From Granulosicoccus sp964594905 (lineage in GTDB: Bacteria > Pseudomonadota > Gammaproteobacteria > Granulosicoccales > Granulosicoccaceae), in contig CAZQOI010000076.1 in assembly GCA_964594905.1 (NCBI GenBank), positions 1 through 13,255 on the forward strand: 13,255 bases of DNA, in the 5' to 3' direction. Position numbers and translations under genes: made by a program. Of the stretch, positions 6,597 to 13,255 are shown one piece after another. The notes under the pieces are model-generated. The model was not told the DNA's origin, did no database searches, and saw nothing but the letters and a program-made list of their open reading frames with translations. Each line of letters begins with the position of its first letter. The stretch's first letter is position 1.

Positions 6597-6953
6597 ATGA
6601 GTAGTGATAATTCAGATACATCCTCGCAAGCAAACAGCGCTGATGTAACAACCGGCGAGAATGAAAACGTGGCTGACCAATCACGATCTGCCAGCACCAT
6701 GTCAATCACGTTCAAGCTTTACGCGACACTACAAGACCTGTTGCCATCAAACTCAGTAAAGAACGCAGCGACAATAGAAGTCTCTACCGACACCAGTTTG
6801 AACGACATCATAGACAAGTACCGGGTTCCTCGCGATCTGGCTCACCTGGTTCTTGTGAATGGTGTTTTCCATTGTGATGCTGATAGAGATCAGCGCAATG
6901 TACTCAAGCCTGATGATGTTCTTGCGATCTGGCCGCCGGTCGCTGGTGGTTGA
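6597..6953 (+). CDS. moaD: MoaD/ThiS-like sulfur-carrier protein with N-terminal extension
   Basis: A small beta-grasp sulfur carrier whose C-terminal Gly-Gly is expected to be activated to a thiocarboxylate and to give sulfur to metallopterin synthesis. Residues 35-118 form the MoaD-like domain, from MSITFKLYATLQDLLP to the closing IWPPVAGG. Residues 1-34 are rich in Ser, Asn, Asp and Glu, look disordered and are not part of normal MoaD. The start at 6597 is kept because AAGG lies seven bases upstream, whereas the internal ATG at 6699 has no visible Shine-Dalgarno. If 6699 were used, the protein would be 84 residues, the usual size. MoaD-like genes are known companions of tungsten aldehyde oxidoreductases, where they are thought to serve the tungsten cofactor. 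A MoeB-like activating enzyme and MoaE are not in this window. Confidence 0.82.
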   Translation: MSSDNSDTSSQANSADVTTGENENVADQSRSASTMSITFKLYATLQDLLPSNSVKNAATIEVSTDTSLNDIIDKYRVPRDLAHLVLVNGVFHCDADRDQRNVLKPDDVLAIWPPVAGG

Positions 6954-6956
6954 GCG

Positions 6957-7253
6957 GTGACTGAGCCCGAGATCAGTTACAGCCGTGAGATGGGGCTGAC
7001 CCATGATGACTTCTGGCGCCTGCTACCTCGAGCCATGGGTGAGCACAAATTCCAGCGTGATGGGAATAATGTGCACGCCAAGCTCCACGATGGTACGGTG
7101 GATATCTCGATTGGTCCGCCGGAGATTCGCCGCATTGCATTGCTTGCCATTCCCTATTCAAACGTTTCGTTTGTATTCCGCAATGTCAGTGTGGAGCAAC
7201 AACAGGCATTCAAAGCGCATTTTGATCTGTACTTCCAGCGTGGCGGGGGTTGA
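6957..7253 (+). CDS. uncharacterised 98-residue protein of the aor cluster ending in Gly-Gly-Gly
   Basis: I do not recognise a named family. The product is soluble, without signal or membrane segment. Visible features are an N-terminal THDDFWRLLPRAMG segment (15-28), a beta-rich centre with GTVDISIGPPEIRRIALLAI (46-65) and a helix-like end closing in FDLYFQRGGG. The Arg-Gly-Gly-Gly tail recalls the exposed C-termini of ubiquitin-like sulfur carriers, though the rest does not look like MoaD to my eye. It starts with GTG at 6957, three bases after the moaD-like stop, preceded by GGTGG (6945-6949), and its stop lies five bases before the moaA ATG. Translation of the three genes is therefore probably coupled, pointing to metallopterin synthesis, insertion or AOR maturation. 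The ATG at codon 12 is a less likely start. The function is unknown. Confidence 0.75.
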   Translation: MTEPEISYSREMGLTHDDFWRLLPRAMGEHKFQRDGNNVHAKLHDGTVDISIGPPEIRRIALLAIPYSNVSFVFRNVSVEQQQAFKAHFDLYFQRGGG

Positions 7254-7258
7254 ACAAC

Positions 7259-8287
7259 ATGCCTGAGACGGATAACAATTCGCAACTGACAGATAAACTC
7301 AATAGACCGCTTAAAGACTTACGCGTGTCTGTCACCGATAGATGCAACTTCCGTTGTGTGTACTGCATGCCAAAGTCGGTATTCGACAAAAACTACAAAT
7401 TCCTGCCCAAGAAAGAGCTACTGAGTTTTGAAGAAATTCAAACAGTGGTTCGAGCGGCGGCTTCAGTAGGCGTGAACAAAATTCGCCTGACTGGCGGTGA
7501 ACCTCTGTTAAGACGTGATCTTGAGCGCCTTATTTCCTTGATTCGTGATGTTGATGGAATCGACGACATTAGCATGACCACTAACGCATCCTTACTGACT
7601 TCAGCCCGTGCAAGAAGCCTGCGTGATGCTGGGTTAAAGAGATTAAACGTCAGCCTTGACGCCATGGATGATGACACCTTCAAAAAAGTTAACGATGTTG
7701 ATATCACCGTGCAAAAGGTGTTGGAAGGTATTGCCAATGCTGCGGCTGTCAATTTTGATTCGATAAAAGTCAATATGGTTGTCAAGAAAGGTCTTAACGA
7801 TCACAGCATTCTGCCAATGGCGCGATTTTTTCACGGTACTGGTCAGATACTTCGATTTATTGAATTCATGGATGTCGGCAATAGCAACGCCTGGGACATG
7901 TCCAAGGTTGTCAGTAGTCAGGAGATAGCCGATATCATCAATGCCGAATTGCCCATAAAGGCAATCGAGGCCAACTATCGTGGCGAAGTTGCCAAGCGTT
8001 GGCAATATCAGGATGGTGGTGGTGAGATAGGCATCATATCGTCAGTGTCAGAGCCATTTTGCGGTGATTGCGCGCGCGCCCGATTAAGCGCAACAGGCAG
8101 TATTTACACTTGCCTTTTTGCAAGTGGGGGTCATGACCTCAGACCAGCGTTGCGTCAAGGCAATGCGGATGAAGTTGAACAGAAGCTTCGCGATATTTGG
8201 TCAGTGCGCATGGATCGTTACTCAGAAACTAGAACTCATGTGTCAGTGATTAGGCCGAAAGTAGAAATGTCTTTCATAGGCGGTTAG
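7259..8287 (+). CDS. moaA: GTP 3',8-cyclase MoaA (radical SAM), first step of metallopterin synthesis
   Basis: MoaA converts GTP with S-adenosylmethionine to 3',8-cyclo-GTP in the cytoplasm; MoaC then makes cyclic pyranopterin monophosphate. The 342-residue product has the radical-SAM cluster cysteines 29, 33 and 36 (CNFRCVYC), LTGGEP at 77-82, RFIEFMDVGN at 199-208 and the second-cluster cysteines 268, 271 and 285 (CGDC then C after 13 residues). It ends in the conserved Gly-Gly (341-342). The length is normal for MoaA and all key residues are present. The ATG at 7259 is placed nine bases after a GGGGG run; a TTG at 7250 would overlap the previous stop and add three residues. Its place behind the MoaD-like gene suggests a dedicated supply of pterin for the tungsten cofactor, but it could also be the general cellular MoaA. 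Confidence 0.92.
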   Translation: MPETDNNSQLTDKLNRPLKDLRVSVTDRCNFRCVYCMPKSVFDKNYKFLPKKELLSFEEIQTVVRAAASVGVNKIRLTGGEPLLRRDLERLISLIRDVDGIDDISMTTNASLLTSARARSLRDAGLKRLNVSLDAMDDDTFKKVNDVDITVQKVLEGIANAAAVNFDSIKVNMVVKKGLNDHSILPMARFFHGTGQILRFIEFMDVGNSNAWDMSKVVSSQEIADIINAELPIKAIEANYRGEVAKRWQYQDGGGEIGIISSVSEPFCGDCARARLSATGSIYTCLFASGGHDLRPALRQGNADEVEQKLRDIWSVRMDRYSETRTHVSVIRPKVEMSFIGG

Positions 8288-8298
8288 ACGTATCTGAA

Positions 8299-9132
8299 AT
8301 GACGATTCTGATTTTCGATTCTGGAATCGGTGGACTCTCGGTGTTGCGCGAGGCACGCATGTGGCTCGGTGATCAACCCATTATTTATGTGGGTGATGAT
8401 GCAGGGTTTCCGTATGGTGAATGGGAAGAGCAAGCTCTGATCGAGAGGATCGTTGGGCTTTTCGAAATCTTGATGGTGGAACACCAACCGAAGCTCGCCA
8501 TCATTGCCTGCAATACTGCTTCAACGCTCATCATGCCTGCATTGCGCAAGCGTTTTAAAATTCCGTTTGTCGGTATTGTTCCTGCCATTAAACCTGCAGC
8601 GAAACGAACGGCGAGTGGCCTTATTTCTGTTCTGGCAACGCCAGGTACTATCAAGCGTCGGTATACGAATATGCTGATCGAGCAGTTCGCTGCTCATCGC
8701 GAAGTAACACTAGTAGGTGCAACTCGTCTTGCTCGTTTGTCAGAAGACTATATGCAGGGTAAGTCAGTTGATCACGATCTGTTGCTCGAACAGATCAAAC
8801 CGTGCTTTGTCGAACAGCAGGGTAAGCGAACCGATATTGTCGCGCTTGGTTGCACGCATTACCCTTTTCTTGTCAATGAGATGCGAAAGGTTGCGCCTTG
8901 GCCAGTTGATTGGCTGGATCCGGCTGAGGCGGTCGCCCGTCGAGCTGTGCAGCAATTGGATACTTATTGGCCGGAGGCGCAAAGACCAACATCTGCACCA
9001 TTACAAGCCAACGACGTTGCAGTCATGACTAGCGGTATGCCGACAGCAGCTACATTGAGCTTACTTGGCGGTTTTGGCCTTGAGCTTGTTCCATCCAGAT
9101 CCAGCCACAGCCAGAAACATCAACATGCTTGA
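8299..9132 (+). CDS. murI: glutamate racemase
   Basis: MurI interconverts L- and D-glutamate in the cytoplasm and supplies D-Glu for the peptidoglycan stem peptide. The 277-residue protein shows DSGIGGLSV (7-15), PYGE (38-41), the first catalytic cysteine in ACNTAST (Cys71) and the second in GCTHYP (Cys185). Asp7 and His187 lie where the general acid-base pair is found in the family. Length is typical. It begins 11 bp after the moaA stop with only a weak ribosome-binding signal, so it is probably read through from the aor transcript. It is followed by an amidase gene overlapping its stop by eight bases. The family also holds Asp/Glu racemases of other specificity, but the two cysteine motifs and length favour MurI. 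Confidence 0.92.
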   Translation: MTILIFDSGIGGLSVLREARMWLGDQPIIYVGDDAGFPYGEWEEQALIERIVGLFEILMVEHQPKLAIIACNTASTLIMPALRKRFKIPFVGIVPAIKPAAKRTASGLISVLATPGTIKRRYTNMLIEQFAAHREVTLVGATRLARLSEDYMQGKSVDHDLLLEQIKPCFVEQQGKRTDIVALGCTHYPFLVNEMRKVAPWPVDWLDPAEAVARRAVQQLDTYWPEAQRPTSAPLQANDVAVMTSGMPTAATLSLLGGFGLELVPSRSSHSQKHQHA

Positions 9133-9553
9133 AGCGGAAAACATCGAACATCTGGTAGTGCATTGCTCGGATTCTCCCGATGATCAAGATATGTCGTTGC
9201 GCGATATTCACGCCATGCACCAAGGCTTTGGCTGGCACGGAGTTGGATACCATCGGGTTATCAGACGAGACGGATCTCTTGAATACGGCCGGCCAGATTG
9301 CTGGATAGGTGCACATGTCTACGGACACAATGAGATTAGCCTCGGTGTTTGTCTGATAGGACGGCAGAACTTTACCGAACAGCAGTTTGCGACCCTCGAG
9401 CGTGTGCTTCGCGATTGGTTAGTGACTTATCCTGCAGCGACAATCTGTGGTCATCGAGATTTTGCATATACCGAAAAAACCTGCCCGAACTTTGATGTTG
9501 CTGAATGGTGTCAGAAGCGCCAACTACCTCTATCGGTAACGCCGATTGCCTGA
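9125..9553 (+). CDS. N-acetylmuramoyl-L-alanine amidase, amidase_2 / T7-lysozyme type
   Basis: A 142-residue zinc amidase expected to cut the bond between MurNAc and L-Ala in muropeptides. Zinc ligands are His13 in VVHCSD, His110 in CGHRDF and Cys120 in EKTCPNFD; Tyr42 and Lys118 match the catalytic tyrosine and lysine of T7 lysozyme. The chosen ATG overlaps the last eight bases of murI and puts the first strand at the family's usual N-terminus. A TTG at 9065 in the same frame would add a hydrophobic stretch reminiscent of a poor signal peptide, but lacks a positive charge and overlaps murI by 68 bp. Without a signal the enzyme is cytosolic, which with ampG just downstream fits an AmpD-like role on imported anhydro-muropeptides. 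A phage-derived lytic function is the alternative. Confidence 0.85.
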   Translation: MLEAENIEHLVVHCSDSPDDQDMSLRDIHAMHQGFGWHGVGYHRVIRRDGSLEYGRPDCWIGAHVYGHNEISLGVCLIGRQNFTEQQFATLERVLRDWLVTYPAATICGHRDFAYTEKTCPNFDVAEWCQKRQLPLSVTPIA

Positions 9554-9643
9554 CACATTGAGGACAAGCGCAAGGGGCAATATCCAACTGTCTCCTGTGT
9601 AAGGGCATCGTTGCCATAAAAACTGCTCGTTAGCAATTCGCTG

Positions 9644-9673
9644 ATGACAGGTAATCGTTGACACCTTTATAAT
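9644..9673 (+). promoter_or_regulatory. candidate sigma-70 promoter for ampG
   Basis: A perfect -10 box TATAAT at 9668-9673 is preceded after 18 bp by ATGACA at 9644-9649, five of six bases of the -35 consensus. Transcription would begin near 9680 and leave a leader of about 25 nt before the ampG ATG at 9705. The 151-bp gap after the amidase holds no clear terminator, so some readthrough is also likely. Confidence 0.6.
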
Positions 9674-9704
9674 CAGCCGCAATCACAGCAACCCTGAGAC
9701 CGCG

Positions 9705-11327
9705 ATGACGACTGCAGATTCGACCGATAGCGTCGCGACTTCGCCAAGGCATACCGAGTCATGGGGTGAATCAATCAAGGCATTCCTGCATCCTCGTGTT
9801 GTCACGATGTTGTTTCTGGGATTTTCTGCTGGCATACCGATTCTTCTGATCTTTTCGTCCTTAAGTCTTTGGTTGCGCGAAGCAGGGGTAGAAAAATCCG
9901 CGGTGACGTTCTTCAGTTGGGCTGCGCTCGGTTACTCATTCAAGTTTATCTGGGCACCATTGGTTGATCGATTACCCTTGCCGCTCCTGACCAGTTGGCT
10001 TGGCAGGCGACGTGGTTGGATGCTGTTGTCGCAATTTGCTGTAATTGGCGCTTTGTTGTGGATGGCCATGACAGATCCTGCGGTTAATACTGGTAGCTTG
10101 ACTGTCATGGCGCTTGCCGTTGTTGCACTTGGTTTTTCTTCAGCGACTCAAGATATTGTTATTGATGCCTATCGCATTGATTCGGCCGATGACGATCTTC
10201 AGGCTTTGATGTCATCAACGTATATTGCTGGTTATCGTATCGGTATGCTGGTCGCTGGCGCTGGTGCTTTGTATCTAGCGGATTTTTTTGGTTCAACAAG
10301 TGAAGCTTATAACTATCTGGCTTGGCGAAATACTTATATCGCAATGGCGGCAGTCATGTTGATAGGTGTCGCCACGACGCTCGTCATAACAGAACCAGAT
10401 AATCAGCAAAACGCGATCTCAACACACGGCGTTAACGATCACTTTCGATTTTTTATCGCTTTCCTGATTGCTGTTATTGCATTCATCGCTGTATTTCGTT
10501 TCAGTGGAGAAATAGTATCTACTGCGAAATCTACACTGACGGATAAATTTGACAACCGTCATCTAGCAGGACTGATTGTAGCAACGCTAAGACTTGCTGT
10601 GGCGTTGTTGGTTGTATGGGGTGTGTCTAAACTATTGGTTGGTGCTAATGCTGTTAATGGATCAATGGTTAAAGAAGCTTACATGGAGCCTGTCAAGGAC
10701 TTCTTCGCTCGCTACGGTAAGACACTCGCTATTCTGCTTCTGTTGCTAGTTGGTTTTTATCGAGTGTCGGATATTGTCCTCGGCGTTATTGCCAATGTGT
10801 TTTATCAGGATATGGGTTTTTCAAAGACGCAGATAGCAAGTGTTTCCAAAGTATTTGGTTTATGGATGACTATCATTGGCGGCTTTATGGGTGGTTTGTT
10901 AGCAGTACGATTTGGTGTCATGCGTATTTTGCTGCTTGGCGCGATTCTGTCAGCGGGCACCAATCTTCTATTTATCCTGCTCGCCAATTCTGGCGCAGGT
11001 GGCGAGCTCGTTGAAGGCAGCGGCAATATCGGTATGTTGTTTATGGTAATTGGTGCCGATAATCTCTCTGCGGGTCTGGCGAGTGCCGCGTTCATTGCGT
11101 TTCTGTCGAGTATGACCAACGTATCCTTTACCGCTGTGCAATACGCTATTTTCAGTTCCTTGATGACCTTGTTTCCAAAAGTGCTTGGTGGGTACTCAGG
11201 AACGTTTGTCGAGTCAATGGGCTATACCAATTTCTTTATCATGACCGCTTTATTAACCATTCCGGTTATCGTGTTGATCCTTGTCGCGGGTAAGCGATTC
11301 GACGGTAAGGTTGAATTCGCTCAATAG
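9705..11327 (+). CDS. ampG: AmpG-type muropeptide permease
   Basis: AmpG is an inner-membrane MFS proton symporter that imports GlcNAc-anhydroMurNAc peptides from the periplasm for peptidoglycan recycling. The 540-residue protein shows the family's hallmarks: GFSAGIPILLIFSSLSLWLR (39-58), a WAPLVDRLPLPLL stretch before GRRRGWMLLSQ (about 83-110), and SATQDIVIDAYRI (146-158). A short polar N-terminal tail of about 30 residues precedes the first helix. A polar segment with sequence from EPVKDFFARYGKT (about 327-339) begins the second half. Length is within the AmpG range of roughly 490-550 residues. It has its own likely promoter and follows murI and the amidase, which supports muropeptide import rather than a distant MFS role. 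Confidence 0.92.
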   Translation: MTTADSTDSVATSPRHTESWGESIKAFLHPRVVTMLFLGFSAGIPILLIFSSLSLWLREAGVEKSAVTFFSWAALGYSFKFIWAPLVDRLPLPLLTSWLGRRRGWMLLSQFAVIGALLWMAMTDPAVNTGSLTVMALAVVALGFSSATQDIVIDAYRIDSADDDLQALMSSTYIAGYRIGMLVAGAGALYLADFFGSTSEAYNYLAWRNTYIAMAAVMLIGVATTLVITEPDNQQNAISTHGVNDHFRFFIAFLIAVIAFIAVFRFSGEIVSTAKSTLTDKFDNRHLAGLIVATLRLAVALLVVWGVSKLLVGANAVNGSMVKEAYMEPVKDFFARYGKTLAILLLLLVGFYRVSDIVLGVIANVFYQDMGFSKTQIASVSKVFGLWMTIIGGFMGGLLAVRFGVMRILLLGAILSAGTNLLFILLANSGAGGELVEGSGNIGMLFMVIGADNLSAGLASAAFIAFLSSMTNVSFTAVQYAIFSSLMTLFPKVLGGYSGTFVESMGYTNFFIMTALLTIPVIVLILVAGKRFDGKVEFAQ

Positions 11328-11341
11328 AGTCGGGTGACTCT
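11326..11341. other. small inverted repeat at the ampG stop codon
   Basis: AGAGTC (11326-11331) and GACTCT (11336-11341) form a perfect 6-bp stem with a GGGT loop, starting inside the ampG stop codon. The following bases are not a T run, so I do not call it a terminator. It is the only structure seen in the 61-bp gap before the next gene. Confidence 0.3.
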
Positions 11342-11388
11342 GATATTGATTAAAAAGCACTAACTCAAAAGATTCGTACAAAGCGAAT

Positions 11389-12621
11389 ATGAATGATTCG
11401 GTCCACTGCGTGATGCGCAGACGGTGTGGCTACGTAGAAGGTTTCTATGGCCGACTGCTTGGCTGGAACGATCGGCACAGAATAGTGGATGGCTTGGCGA
11501 AACATCGCCTGGGCAGTTATTTATATGCACCCAAGGAAGACGCTAGACATCGGTTCCGTTGGCGTGAACCCTACGATGATATTTGGCATTCCTGTTTTTC
11601 AAAATTCTGTAGCTATGCAAAAGATCGGCAGGTAACGATAATCGCAGGGGTTGCACCCGGGCTTGATTTTAATTTTACCGATCTGCCTGACGGTAAAGAC
11701 TTCCATACACTACTAGAAAAATGTAGAACCTTGATAAACGACGGCGCTGATGAGCTGTGCTTATTGATGGATGATATCGATGCTGATTTTCATACGCGAA
11801 ATGTTGGATTTCAATCAGAGGGTGAGGCGCATGCGCAACTTGCCAACGCTATCGGAGAGGCGCTTGGTGAGGCGGTACAGGTTGTTCCACGAATCTACGC
11901 CAATGAACTGGTTGATGACGAGCCAAATTATCTATCAGAGTTTGTAAGCACACTGAATCCACAAAATCCGATTATCTATTGCGGTACGGATGTTGTCTCT
12001 GAGTCCATTCGGCGGAGTGATACTGACAAGGTTTTTGACACGACAAATCTGGAGATTATATTTTGGGATAATCTCTACGCAAACGATTATTGTCCCAGAC
12101 GTCTTTTTGTTGGGCCATGGATGAACCGGGAGAACTCGACCCCGGTGCTTCTTAATGCAACCGGTATGATAGAAACAGACTGCCTGTTACTGGATATTAT
12201 GGGTAGTACTATAAGCATGAATGAGGCAGCTTTAAAAAACGAGTCCACTGATAGATCCTTTCTAGCTAAGGATTCGAAAATAGAGAGCGATCCAGCTGAA
12301 TTATCAAATGAGCTAGCCCTGACCGCATGGCGAAGCACCCTCACTTCACATGATGTGCCAGAGGTCTTTTACCTTATCGCTAGTTTTTTTTATCACCCCG
12401 TATGTAATTCTTCCGAGAACCAATTAGTGGAAGCTGCAAGTGAGGAGCAATACGCCGCACTAGAGGTCATGTTATGGCAATGGAAAACGCCGCTGTCTCG
12501 CGAGTGGTATCCCTATCTGATGGGGCTCAAGCATGATCTGCTTTTGAACGATGGTCTTTTGCCTGAAGATCGCGTTAGAAAAACACAATTATCGCCATTG
12601 GCTACACATCTTTTAAATTAG
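11389..12621 (+). CDS. GH84 beta-N-acetylglucosaminidase (O-GlcNAcase-like)
   Basis: A 410-residue glycoside hydrolase of family 84, which removes beta-linked N-acetylglucosamine by substrate-assisted catalysis. Family marks are VEGFYGR (16-22), YLYAPKED (44-51) with the sugar-binding Lys49, SPGLD-like APGLDFNF (89-96), the catalytic pair Asp128-Asp129 in LMDDID, and IFWDNLYANDY (224-234) in which Trp226, Asn228 and Asp233 match Trp278, Asn280 and Asp285 of human O-GlcNAcase. The N-terminal domain seen in some bacterial GH84 enzymes is absent, and there is no signal peptide, so the enzyme is probably cytosolic. The ATG at 11389 is the first available start; an ATG at 11413 would also keep the catalytic core. 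It lies 61 bp after ampG and overlaps the convergent peptidase gene by 20 bp. The natural substrate is unknown; the neighbours suggest muropeptide sugar rather than protein O-GlcNAc. Confidence 0.88.
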   Translation: MNDSVHCVMRRRCGYVEGFYGRLLGWNDRHRIVDGLAKHRLGSYLYAPKEDARHRFRWREPYDDIWHSCFSKFCSYAKDRQVTIIAGVAPGLDFNFTDLPDGKDFHTLLEKCRTLINDGADELCLLMDDIDADFHTRNVGFQSEGEAHAQLANAIGEALGEAVQVVPRIYANELVDDEPNYLSEFVSTLNPQNPIIYCGTDVVSESIRRSDTDKVFDTTNLEIIFWDNLYANDYCPRRLFVGPWMNRENSTPVLLNATGMIETDCLLLDIMGSTISMNEAALKNESTDRSFLAKDSKIESDPAELSNELALTAWRSTLTSHDVPEVFYLIASFFYHPVCNSSENQLVEAASEEQYAALEVMLWQWKTPLSREWYPYLMGLKHDLLLNDGLLPEDRVRKTQLSPLATHLLN

Positions 12622-13255
12622 TTTGGTCACAGCGTTTGATTGACGAGATGGGTCCGGCCCGTTCTATTACCGCGTCTAATCGCTCAGTACAACAATCAAG
12701 TGAAAATGCAGTTGAATGTATAAGTTCGTCGGGATTAAGCAATAGGCCCACATGCCCTGGCCAGAAGACGATGTCACCCCGTTGTCTAGAATTTAAAGGA
12801 ACACTATTACTCAGCGCCCGCTCTTGATCATGGCTATCACGTGGCAAATCATGTCCGCAGGCTTGTAAAACCGCCTGAACCATACCAGAGCAATCTGCAC
12901 CAGCCGGTGTTCGCCCACCCCAGCTGTACGGAGCGCCTAAGAATTTTTCCAGTGCGAGCGTTATGGGGTCTTCGGCCTCTAAGACTTTCAACTGGCTGAC
13001 ATGATCTTTCCAGATGTAGAGCCCATCAGTGGTTTCCAGAAACTCTGTATTTGCATGTTCGACTAAGCCGAGTTCCGCGTTGAAGGGGAGTCTTTGTGTG
13101 ACCTTGCTTTTTATTGAAGGTTTTGCAAACAACAAGCTTGAGCGTCGATTGATTCGATAATTTGTATCGACGTGGTCGGTATGTTCAGGTTTTTCTATAT
13201 AACCTTCGTATCCATCTTTGATTAATCTGATCAACTGCCACTGATGATCGACCTT
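12602..13255 (-). CDS. SH3-NlpC/P60 (C40) peptidase, YkfC-like, 5' end outside the window
   Basis: A cell-wall peptide endopeptidase of the NlpC/P60 cysteine-peptidase family. The frame is open to the right edge of the window, reading DHQWQLIRLIKDGYEGYI at its beginning; this matches an SH3-like domain already under way, so the TTG at 13234 is not the true start and the gene is truncated by the edge. A second SH3-like segment precedes the catalytic domain. The latter has PYSWGGRTPAGADCSGMVQ with the nucleophilic cysteine and PGHVGLLL with the catalytic histidine. Two or more SH3 domains before NlpC/P60 are typical of YkfC-type gamma-D-glutamyl-diamino-acid endopeptidases that trim recycled peptides. 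It is convergent with the GH84 gene, and their ends overlap by 20 bp. Whether it is exported cannot be told without its N-terminus. Confidence 0.85.
   Translation of the reverse strand, partial: KVDHQWQLIRLIKDGYEGYIEKPEHTDHVDTNYRINRRSSLLFAKPSIKSKVTQRLPFNAELGLVEHANTEFLETTDGLYIWKDHVSQLKVLEAEDPITLALEKFLGAPYSWGGRTPAGADCSGMVQAVLQACGHDLPRDSHDQERALSNSVPLNSRQRGDIVFWPGHVGLLLNPDELIHSTAFSLDCCTERLDAVIERAGPISSIKRCDQTNLKDV

Noticed and set aside
9658..9673. TTGACA at 9658-9663 next to TATAAT at 9668-9673 as one promoter
   Set aside because: The two boxes are only 4 bp apart, too close for sigma-70. The TATAAT box is instead paired with ATGACA at 9644-9649.
13232..13234. TTG at 13234 as start of the NlpC/P60 gene
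   Set aside because: The frame remains open to the window edge and the upstream residues continue an SH3-like domain, so the gene is cut by the edge.

Overview
The window looks like chromosomal DNA of a Pseudomonadota bacterium, probably a marine or environmental gamma- or alphaproteobacterium. The grounds are moderate G+C, Shine-Dalgarno starts, an AmpG-type peptidoglycan-recycling set and an Aromatoleum-type aldehyde oxidoreductase. I cannot name the genus. No tRNA, rRNA, CRISPR array, insertion sequence or phage gene was seen.

Layout. Positions 1-363 are mostly non-coding and hold a decayed 13-bp tandem repeat. A solitary periplasmic amino-acid-binding protein (364-1113, +) follows and ends in a clear intrinsic terminator. 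An MFS transporter (1262-2449, -) diverges from a six-gene cluster at 2660-8287 (+). This cluster encodes a tungsten-dependent aldehyde oxidoreductase: four-cluster ferredoxin aorA, tungstopterin catalytic subunit aorB, FAD/NAD subunit aorC, a MoaD-like sulfur carrier with a disordered N-terminal extension, an unrecognised 98-residue protein ending in Gly-Gly-Gly, and a MoaA radical-SAM enzyme. An intrinsic terminator and two stem-loops lie between aorB and aorC.

A second functional block (8299-13255) concerns peptidoglycan turnover: glutamate racemase (murI), a small zinc amidase, the muropeptide permease ampG, a signal-less GH84 N-acetylglucosaminidase homologue, and on the minus strand an SH3-NlpC/P60 peptidase whose 5' end lies beyond the window. 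Together they could import anhydro-muropeptides, strip sugar and peptide, trim the peptide and supply D-glutamate.

How the genes work together. AorB would oxidise aldehydes (or reduce acids) at a W-bis-metallopterin centre. AorA would wire electrons through Fe-S clusters to AorC and NAD. MoaA and the MoaD-like protein would supply pterin cofactor from within the same operon. The two points most worth following are the terminator between aorB and aorC, which could set an excess of AorAB over AorC, and the GH84 enzyme inside a cytosolic muropeptide-recycling neighbourhood, where it could replace NagZ.
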